The notes beneath the pieces are model-generated. The model had not been told where the DNA came from and did not search any database. It saw only the letters and a list, made by a program, of their open reading frames with translations. A program made the translations under genes and the position numbers. DNA of 64,000 nucleotides from Candidatus Nitrosopumilus sp. (GTDB lineage: Archaea; Thermoproteota; Nitrososphaeria; Nitrososphaerales; Nitrosopumilaceae). Numbering within the stretch: position 1 is the first letter of the stretch; each line of letters starts with the position of its first letter. The DNA lies in the NCBI GenBank assembly GCA_013215285.1, contig JABSRD010000007.1:54972-118971 (forward strand), read 5' to 3'. This document shows positions 58,608-64,000 of the stretch, one piece after another.

Positions 58608-59117
58608 ATGGTTGTAAATCTAAAAATTAAAATTCAACAAATTACAAATCAACACATGAGGAAAACTCCAAAAAAATCATTTCATTCAGGTACCGTAAAA
58701 AAAACAATTACAATAAAAGCATCAAAAGACAAAGCTTGGAGAAAAATCAGCAATATTGTAGGATTGCCAACATGGGTAGTAAATGTAAAAAAAACAGTGT
58801 ACCTAACTAAGAAAAAGAAGGATGTTGGAGCTGTTAGATTAATTACATTTGAAGATGGAAATAAAATAGAGGAGCACATAGTTGCATGGAAAAATAAGGA
58901 ATATTTTACATATATTGCCACGGAAGGTTTACCATTAAGAGCATATGTTGCAACAATTTCAATTAAAACAAAATCAAAAAATGCTACAGAGCTAACATGG
59001 CAATCATACCTTAACAGTAAAAAAATGACTGAGAAACAATTTTTAGAATTTTTGGTATTTATGGGTGCATTTTATGATACGTCACTAGAAAATCTCAAAG
59101 CAATACTAGAAAAATAA
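58608..59117 (+). CDS. SRPBCC-family protein, 169 aa
   Basis: The START/Bet v1-like pattern is clear: TVKKTITIKASKDKAWRKIS, then strands with VGAVRLITFEDGNKIEEHI and YVATISIKTKSKNATELTWQ, and a C-terminal helix FLVFMGAFYDTSLENLKAIL. The start ATG at 58608 gives a 16-residue extension before MRKTPKKS, which is the alternative start. The family binds lipids or hydrophobic ligands. Function unknown. Confidence 0.75.
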   Translation: MVVNLKIKIQQITNQHMRKTPKKSFHSGTVKKTITIKASKDKAWRKISNIVGLPTWVVNVKKTVYLTKKKKDVGAVRLITFEDGNKIEEHIVAWKNKEYFTYIATEGLPLRAYVATISIKTKSKNATELTWQSYLNSKKMTEKQFLEFLVFMGAFYDTSLENLKAILEK

Positions 59118-59168
59118 ATTTACAAAGTCAAAATTAAAGTGTAAATACAGCAAATTTAAAAAAATAAC

Positions 59169-59504
59169 ATGAGTGATATGAGATTCATCATAATTGGGGT
59201 TGTTTTAGTTTTTGTGGGATTTATTATTCTTGGAACATTTGGATATAATTATCAAGCAGCAACTTTAGAATCAAATGAATTTGGTACATGTTATGAATAC
59301 TCTAAAAATAATCCTCCACTAGAAATTAGTTGTTCTTCTAAGATATTTGATCAAACATTATTCTTTACTCTAGTTATTGGATTTGTTGGGGCAGGGATCA
59401 TCGCTTTAGTTAAAGGGGTTAAAGGTGATTGGGACAATAAAGTAAAACCGGAAGATATGGTAGGTCCAGGCGGAAAACAAGACGATAATTTTGAGAGGGA
59501 TTAA
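59169..59504 (+). CDS. Two-helix membrane protein, 111 aa
   Basis: Two hydrophobic helices (about 5-27 and 60-80) enclose an extracytoplasmic loop with two cysteines (FGTCYEYSKNN, LEISCSSKIF), likely a disulfide. The end is polar and charged. No family is recognised. Confidence 0.65.
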   Translation: MSDMRFIIIGVVLVFVGFIILGTFGYNYQAATLESNEFGTCYEYSKNNPPLEISCSSKIFDQTLFFTLVIGFVGAGIIALVKGVKGDWDNKVKPEDMVGPGGKQDDNFERD

Positions 59505-59535
59505 TGAAACAGAGTCATGAAGATGTTTCAGATTA

Positions 59536-59910
59536 TTAAGATTCTATAATATTTTTCATTGTAACTACCATCTCTTCCATTTCAGCCATTCTATGATCAA
59601 ACTGATCATCAGTTAATTCATCTGGTTTGTTAAGAGTAAGAGTAATTTCAGAAAAATCACCACTGGCAACTACTCGCATCGGGACATTCCAGGTTGATTC
59701 TTCATCGATGTATTTATGATCTAAAATTCCAAGAGACTTGTTTTCATTAAATTTAAGTCGTGATTTTCCATGTGGGCCATTAAATGACCACCAACCATCA
59801 TCATTTAATTTTGCACCAGGCATCATCTTTGGCGGAACTTGTAAAATAGCATCAAATGCATCACCTGTTTTTTTATTTACAATAATACTAATTGTTCTAG
59901 ACCTAATCAC
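59536..59910 (-). CDS. SRPBCC-like protein, 124 aa
   Basis: The start MIRSRTISIIVNKKTGDAFD AILQVPP in two parts, WWSFNGPHGKSRLKFNENKS and a C-terminal helix FDHRMAEMEEMVVTMKNIIE fit a polyketide-cyclase/START-like fold. A second SRPBCC gene is 0.8 kb away on the other strand. Ligand unknown. Confidence 0.7.
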   Translation of the reverse strand: MIRSRTISIIVNKKTGDAFDAILQVPPKMMPGAKLNDDGWWSFNGPHGKSRLKFNENKSLGILDHKYIDEESTWNVPMRVVASGDFSEITLTLNKPDELTDDQFDHRMAEMEEMVVTMKNIIES

Positions 59911-59966
59911 AATAGAAATTTCAGATTATGACTAAAAAGGGTATGGTAGTATTGTGTACTGGGATT

Positions 59967-60143
59967 TTATTTATTAAGAAATTCTTTAATTTTCTTTAAA
60001 TTAGTGACATTTGATTCATGAAACAAAACCATGGATTCTGCCAATGATTCAGGTAAGATGGTTTTAAGATTGGCAACTAATTCATCACCACCAGTAATCA
60101 TATTATCAATGAGTTTTTCAATTTCGTTTTTATCATCAGACAT
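59967..60143 (-). CDS. Small helical protein, 58 aa
   Basis: ATG frame of 58 codons: MSDDKNEIEKLIDNMITGGD, ELVANLKTILPESLAESMVL, NLKKIKEFLNK. It is acidic and helical. It begins 22 bases after the RAM-domain gene ends, so they may be one unit. No family is recognised. Confidence 0.6.
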   Translation of the reverse strand: MSDDKNEIEKLIDNMITGGDELVANLKTILPESLAESMVLFHESNVTNLKKIKEFLNK

Positions 60144-60165
60144 TTGAATTAATTAGGAATTTATC

Positions 60166-60399
60166 TTAATTATCTTTTTTTATCAGAGTTGAAGTTGAGC
60201 GTACTTTGGGCAATTTCTGAATATTATATGAAACAATTTCTCGTATCTTTTCAAAATTTTCGGCTTGAAGTTTAACTAACATATCGTGAGTTCCAATAGT
60301 TTCAAAAACATCTACTACTTGTTCCAGTTCCTTTAGTTTTTCAATAATTCCAACTTCTGCACCTAATTCACAATTTAGCATCACATATGCATCAGTCAT
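60166..60399 (-). CDS. Stand-alone Lrp/AsnC RAM-domain protein, 77 aa
   Basis: The sequence MTDAYVMLNCELGAEVGIIE, then VVDVFETIGTHDMLVKLQAE, and a LPKVRSTSTLIKK end match the ligand-binding RAM domain of Lrp/AsnC regulators, without the helix-turn-helix. Such proteins probably assemble as small-molecule sensors or mix with full-length regulators such as the one at 37645. The target is unknown. Confidence 0.88.
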   Translation of the reverse strand: MTDAYVMLNCELGAEVGIIEKLKELEQVVDVFETIGTHDMLVKLQAENFEKIREIVSYNIQKLPKVRSTSTLIKKDN

Positions 60400-60450
60400 G
60401 AATTTAACAAATATCTATTATTATTTAAATCTGGAGAATCATATTATTTA

Positions 60451-61120
60451 CTACCAAATTACATGAACCAAATCTTTTAGATTACGTCTAGGTTTTGGGA
60501 ATTTTGTTTGTTTAGGATACCCAATACACAATACAGATGAGGGAACCAAATCAGTTTCAATAATGTCCATGACCATTTGTTCATCAAACATACCAATCCA
60601 AATTGAGCTTAATCCCAATGCTTGAGCTGCAAGCTGAGAGTATCCAGCAGCTAATGTTGCATCCTGGATAGCGAATTTTTTGAGAACATAATCGGGAAAA
60701 TCAAATTTTACTCTAGAAGGATTTTTACAAAAAATCAATACTACAGGGGCATCAACGTAAGGCTGTTTGTTACATGCTTCAACTAAAAGTTTTTTCTTTT
60801 CTGGACTTTTCACATAAAAAATTTCAAATCCTTGATAATTTCCAGCAGTAGGTGCAGTATTAGCTGCTGCAATAATTCTATCTATTTTTGTTGTTTCAAC
60901 GGGTTTCTGAAAATTTTCTTGTTGAACGTCTCTTTGCCATCACAGCAAACAAGTCAGTGTCTATATCTTCAGAAGGTAGTAAAGGTTTAGAGGGTCCAGA
61001 ATGTAAGATAAAATCAAGTAATTGATTTCTCACATTACTGTCAATGGATTCAGGAGTTTTTTGTGGTTTATAGCCTTCAGGATATATTTCATCCCCAATC
61101 TTTTTTGAATCCACAAACAA
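60451..61120 (-). pseudogene. Nitroreductase-family protein, frameshifted
   Basis: The 5' frame encodes MFVDSKKIGDEIYPEGYKPQ and ends AKRRSTRKFSETR. With one T fewer in the tttt run (minus strand) it reads RKFQKPVETTKIDRIIAAAN, then TAPTAGNYQGFEIFYVKSPE, and joins the frame to 60451, with LAAGYSQLAAQALGLSSIWI. This gives a 222-aa FMN-binding nitroreductase. So one inserted base splits the gene. The C-terminal part has its own ATG at 60813 but lacks the FMN-binding N-terminus. Confidence 0.75.
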
Positions 61121-61157
61121 TTACTAAATTTATCATATTAAAGAATTGTAAACTAAA

Positions 61158-61343
61158 TCATTCAGCTTCAAAACCATCACAACCAGAATTGCACGGTTTA
61201 TTCATTACACCCTCACATTTTCCTAACTCATCATGCATTATTCTATGATGAGCACAAATTTTACATTTTTCTCTAAAATGAGAAATTAGTTCAGCAGTTG
61301 TAATTCCTGATTCTTGAATTTTAGATTCAGTGTTAATACTCAT
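61158..61343 (-). CDS. Cys-rich small protein, 61 aa
   Basis: The sequence FREKCKICAHHRIMHDELGK and CEGVMNKPCNSGCDGFEAE holds five cysteines and three histidines, suggesting one zinc site. This style of small thaumarchaeal protein is common but the family is unnamed to me. ATG start at 61343. Confidence 0.75.
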   Translation of the reverse strand: MSINTESKIQESGITTAELISHFREKCKICAHHRIMHDELGKCEGVMNKPCNSGCDGFEAE

Positions 61344-61597
61344 AATTTATTTTCTAAATTAAGCAATTTTTAACATTTTGGATTGTCAATAAATTATTTA
61401 GAATGTTGTGATATTGAAAAATAAAACACCTAGTAAGAGACTTGATCAAAAAGCTAAACGTCATTAGGCATCATAATGGCTAGATATCCCAATATTTTCT
61501 GTTTGGATTGTGTCTAAAAGAAACTATACTATCAAAAAGAACATCAATCGTAGATAGTAAAAATGAACGTGAATCATATATTGAATAATGTAAGAGT

Positions 61598-62113
61598 GTG
61601 AATATGTCGGCTCAACCAGATCCAACAAGACAAAACATCCTTGATTGGTGTCAAGAAGATAACATTCCTAGTGTTAGTGATGATGCAGGAAATCCTCAAT
61701 TCGTATGGGCGATAGGAGTGGGTGCTACTAGAATAAGTGTCTATAAAATAATTCAGATACCTGATAGGATTTATTTTCAATCCCAGATAAATTTCTCTGA
61801 AATTCATAGAACTTTGGTGAATCAAACATGGAATGTAAATCAAAGAAATAACATGATGCATAATCTAAAAAAATTGGTTGCGCAATATGACATCCTTATG
61901 AATTTTCAACTAACCAATGATGAATTAACAGGATTTCACACATACAAAATACATCATCATCCTACAATTTCAAAAGCAGACTTTTTAGAGAAATTCCTAA
62001 GAGTACAAGCAGTTCATGAAGTTATTTTAAATCAACTCAATATTGAATTAGGAACTGCACTTCAATCTGATCAAGCAAATCAAAATTCAGGCGATGTCAA
62101 TACTGGCAGGTAA
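61598..62113 (+). CDS. Hypothetical protein, 171 aa (possibly DUF2299)
   Basis: GTG at 61598 or ATG at 61604 can start it. The protein has NILDWCQEDNIPSVSDDAGN, QFVWAIGVGATRISVYKIIQ strands, and IYFQSQINFSEIHRTLVNQT. This resembles the archaeal DUF2299 family, though I cannot confirm it. Soluble, alpha/beta. No operon neighbour. Confidence 0.6.
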   Translation: MNMSAQPDPTRQNILDWCQEDNIPSVSDDAGNPQFVWAIGVGATRISVYKIIQIPDRIYFQSQINFSEIHRTLVNQTWNVNQRNNMMHNLKKLVAQYDILMNFQLTNDELTGFHTYKIHHHPTISKADFLEKFLRVQAVHEVILNQLNIELGTALQSDQANQNSGDVNTGR

Positions 62114-62165
62114 CATTATCACAATAACCCACTGCCTTTAATTCTAAAAACTACTTAGACACTTA

Positions 62166-62297
62166 ATGATAGTATTCTGCTCATGTTGTCACAAACAAAT
62201 GCAGTTCAATGAAGTACGATTTAGATATGAAAATTGGTATCATAGAAAGTGTGTTTGGCATATTGCACATTTGATCAGATTAGATAGTTTCTTTTAG
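62166..62297 (+). CDS. LIM-like zinc-finger micro-protein, 43 aa
   Basis: ATG frame of 43 codons: VFCSCCHKQMQFNEVRFRYE then NWYHRKCVWHIAHL. The CxCC and HxxC..H spacing recalls half of a LIM domain or a zinc ribbon. No family is certain. It stands 52 bases after the DUF2299-like gene. Confidence 0.6.
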   Translation: MIVFCSCCHKQMQFNEVRFRYENWYHRKCVWHIAHLIRLDSFF

Positions 62298-62318
62298 ACA
62301 ATTCTAATATGCCATGAT

Positions 62319-62399
62319 ATGATTATTGAACGTAAATGGATTAATTTTGGTCTTGCCATAATTGCAATCATTGTAGGTATAATGTTAGTAATTAGATAG
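62319..62399 (+). CDS. Tiny membrane micro-protein, 26 aa
   Basis: ATG frame MIIERKWINFGLAIIAIIVG followed by IMLVIR is a single hydrophobic helix with charged ends. It lies 21 bases after the zinc-finger micro-protein and may be in the same transcript. Very short, so uncertain. Confidence 0.4.
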   Translation: MIIERKWINFGLAIIAIIVGIMLVIR

Positions 62400-62423
62400 A
62401 TAATTTCTTCTAGGTATATAATC

Positions 62424-62669
62424 TCAAAAGATAGAATCAATCACACCATCATGTGTTTTTGATTGAATTTTATCAGAGCCCAAACATGATTTAGTTCCTC
62501 GTTGATGTGTATCTATTCTGTATTCTAAAGTGAATGTATCCACTCTTGTTATGATTAGACCATGCCGTCTTTTCGTAAAACTTGTTTTTGCATGAATTAA
62601 TGTTGCAGTTTTTACTCTCTTACAAACATTACACATTATTCGTTTGGTTTGACCTTTTTTGATAATCAT
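62424..62669 (-). CDS. Hypothetical protein with CxxC, 81 aa
   Basis: One CxxC (IMCNVCKRVKTATLIHA) is near the N-terminus, followed by a basic, strand-rich region (FTKRRHGLIITRVDTFTLEY). A single further cysteine (KSCLGSDK) lies towards the end. It could bind a metal in a dimer. No family is recognised. Start ATG 62669. Confidence 0.65.
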   Translation of the reverse strand: MIIKKGQTKRIMCNVCKRVKTATLIHAKTSFTKRRHGLIITRVDTFTLEYRIDTHQRGTKSCLGSDKIQSKTHDGVIDSIF

Positions 62670-62723
62670 TTCTCTGACTTACTAGATCATAATGTGGGTA
62701 AGGGCGTTTAACTATTCATATTA

Positions 62724-62805
62724 CGCCAGGTAAGGGATTCGAGCCCCTGCACGCTTTCACGTAGCCGTTTTCGAGACGGCCGCCTTACCACTTGGCTAAC
62801 CTGGC
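62724..62805 (-). tRNA. tRNA-Ser (anticodon CGA)
   Basis: Read on the minus strand the RNA starts GCCAGGT (62805-62799), paired with ACCTGGC (62731-62725), and G at 62724 is the discriminator. The anticodon stem GCCGT/ACGGC closes the loop CTCGAAA, anticodon CGA (plus 62771-62773), which reads UCG (Ser). A long variable arm (ACG...CGT with GAAA loop) is typical of class II tRNA-Ser. The T-arm is AGGGG-CTCGAAT-CCCTT. No intron is seen. The CCA end is not encoded. Confidence 0.95.
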
Positions 62806-62846
62806 ACCTAATTTCAAACAAGCTCCATAATAAAGCAAATTGGAAA

Positions 62847-63119
62847 TTAGGATTTTGTTAGTTTGTCAATATCTAGGAGTTCATCATTGAATTTCTTCCT
62901 GATTTGATCTTTTGTTTTGTTCCATTCTTCATCAGTTACATTATCTGAAAAAATAGAATAAAACTCATCAAAAAATTCATTTTTTATAAGAGAAGAAATT
63001 GTTTGTTTTTCTTGCTCAGATAAAACAAAGTATGAAACAATTTTAGAAACTATGTTATTTGAATCAAATTTAATTTCATAAAGTTTATCTTTTAAATGAA
63101 AAGGAAGAAATTCAATCAC
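62847..63119 (-). CDS. Hypothetical protein, 90 aa
   Basis: Helical protein with FLPFHLKDKLYEIKFDSNNI and FFDEFYSIFSDNVTDEEWNK. No family is recognised. It lies between tRNA-Ser and fen1. Confidence 0.6.
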   Translation of the reverse strand: MIEFLPFHLKDKLYEIKFDSNNIVSKIVSYFVLSEQEKQTISSLIKNEFFDEFYSIFSDNVTDEEWNKTKDQIRKKFNDELLDIDKLTKS

Positions 63120-63271
63120 AATAATTTTGAGGTTTCCATATATTAAAATCGATTTTAGTAATTATGAATCAAAATAAGCATATTTCATCTATTGTAATTA
63201 AATTATCATAAAAATTATCGATCAAAAATGAAGGACAAACACAAAATAGCACAAAACTTCAACAAAATCTA

Positions 63272-64000
63272 ATGGGATTAAATCTAAAAGATTTGGTAGT
63301 AAGAGAAAAAACGAATTTAGAGGCATTTTCAACTAAAATTATTGCAATTGATGCATACAATGCAATATACCAATTCCTTGCAAGTATAAGAGGTCCAGAC
63401 GGATTACAGTTGTCAGATTCTGAAGGTAGAATCACAAGTCATCTAAGCGGCCTACTTTACAGAAATGTAAATTTTCTATCTCTAGGAATAAAACCAGTTT
63501 ATGTTTTTGATGGAAAGCCACCATCACTAAAAACAGCTGAAATTGAGCGTAGAAAACAGATCAAAAAAGATGCAACTATCAAATATGAAAAAGCAATCTC
63601 TGAAGGAAACATGGAGGATGCAAGAAAATATGCACAACAAACAACCAGTATGAAAGATGGAATGGTAAAAGAATCAAAACAACTTCTAACATGTTTTGGA
63701 ATTCCATACATAGAAGCAGCATCAGAAGGAGAAGCAACAGCAGCGCATCTTACTAACACTGGTCAAGCATATGCTTCTGCAAGCCAGGACTTTGATTCTA
63801 TTTTATGTGGTGCAAAAAGATTGGTAAGAAATTTTACAAACAGTGGAAGAAGAAAGATACCAAATAGAAACACCTACATCGATATTGTTCCAGAGATAAT
63901 TGAAACACAGAAAACACTTGATGCGTTAGGGTTAACAAGGGAAGAATTAATCGATGTTGGAATTTTAATTGGAACTGATTTTAATCCAAATGGTTTTGAA
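63272..64000 (+). CDS. fen: Flap endonuclease 1, 5' part
   Basis: FEN1 removes 5' flaps in replication and repair. The visible 243 codons show the N-region [13 protein letters not shown], the acidic residues in [28 protein letters not shown], the helical arch region, and [17 protein letters not shown] and [12 protein letters not shown]. The frame runs past the window end, so the C-terminus with the PCNA-binding motif is not seen. The ATG at 63272 overlaps the stop of a 14-codon frame upstream (TAATG), which I do not call. No stop is found before position 64000. Confidence 0.95.
   Translation, partial: MGLNLKDLVVREKTNLEAFSTKIIAIDAYNAIYQFLASIRGPDGLQLSDSEGRITSHLSGLLYRNVNFLSLGIKPVYVFDGKPPSLKTAEIERRKQIKKDATIKYEKAISEGNMEDARKYAQQTTSMKDGMVKESKQLLTCFGIPYIEAASEGEATAAHLTNTGQAYASASQDFDSILCGAKRLVRNFTNSGRRKIPNRNTYIDIVPEIIETQKTLDALGLTREELIDVGILIGTDFNPNGFE

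Noticed and set aside
61574..61861. 95-aa minus-strand frame opposite the 171-aa gene
   Set aside because: It lies entirely within a better plus-strand gene and begins with signal-like noise.
63230..63274. 14-codon frame overlapping the fen1 start (TAATG)
   Set aside because: Overlap could be chance, and 14 codons give too little evidence for a leader peptide.
1..64000. CRISPR arrays, transposases, integrases, phage genes, rRNA
   Set aside because: None found by eye: there are no regular 20-50 bp repeat-spacer series and no recognisable enzyme motifs for these elements.

Overview
This window looks like a chromosomal segment of a low-GC ammonia-oxidising archaeon of the Nitrosopumilus type (Thaumarchaeota / Nitrososphaerota). 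The evidence is a mixture of archaeal information-processing genes (TFB, Alba, EF-2, FEN1), the archaeal purine enzyme PurP, a futalosine-type menaquinone gene set (mqnD, mqnE, possibly ubiX), and many very small proteins. A+T composition is high, and most genes begin close to a TATA-like box without a clear Shine-Dalgarno sequence, as expected for leaderless archaeal transcripts. No transposase, integrase, CRISPR array, rRNA operon or plasmid gene is visible.

Layout. 1-3.1 kb: small proteins, a candidate structured RNA ending in a strong hairpin plus T-run, a lysine/alanine/arginine-rich histone-H1-like protein, and an ArsR-type regulator overlapping a PPOX enzyme. 3.5-9.6 kb: purine biosynthesis on the minus strand (purS, purQ, purL, purF, a DUF427 protein, purC). 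9.7-17.1 kb: a region with signs of duplication, holding two near-identical inverted copies of a small membrane-protein gene, a dispersed 26-bp repeat, duplicated terminators and a broken PPOX gene; tatC-tatA, ubiX and purP lie between the copies, and a compact three-helix RNA candidate follows purP. 17-29 kb: a CBS-TrkH potassium transporter, a bifunctional-nuclease family protein, then many small hypothetical, winged-helix and secreted proteins. 29-38.7 kb: EF-2, a broken SIS-domain gene, mqnD, alba-tfb, mqnE, a C2H2 zinc finger, TPR proteins, an Lrp regulator and a membrane-anchored J-domain protein. 39-48 kb: an HD-like protein, a frameshifted FAD oxidase, a DUF5679 protein, a large exported protein, superoxide dismutase and a SNF2 helicase. 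48-64 kb: a secreted Ig-like protein, an ArsC-like protein, a DppB/DppC permease pair, a frameshifted SagB-type dehydrogenase, a JAMM protease next to a long coiled-coil protein, a frameshifted nitroreductase, tRNA-Ser(CGA), and the 5' part of fen1.

The most unusual aspects are (i) three compact RNA-like folds in intergenic DNA; (ii) a 172-bp inverted repeat with one mismatch about 6 kb apart; (iii) seven genes interrupted by a single stop codon or one-base indel, several at homopolymers, while every housekeeping gene is intact; and (iv) a dozen genes under 60 codons, many Cys/His-rich or single-pass membrane proteins, that simple ORF length cut-offs miss.

All assignments come from reading the sequence and from remembered family motifs. 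No database search was run. Family names for small proteins are therefore tentative, and secondary structures were found by eye.
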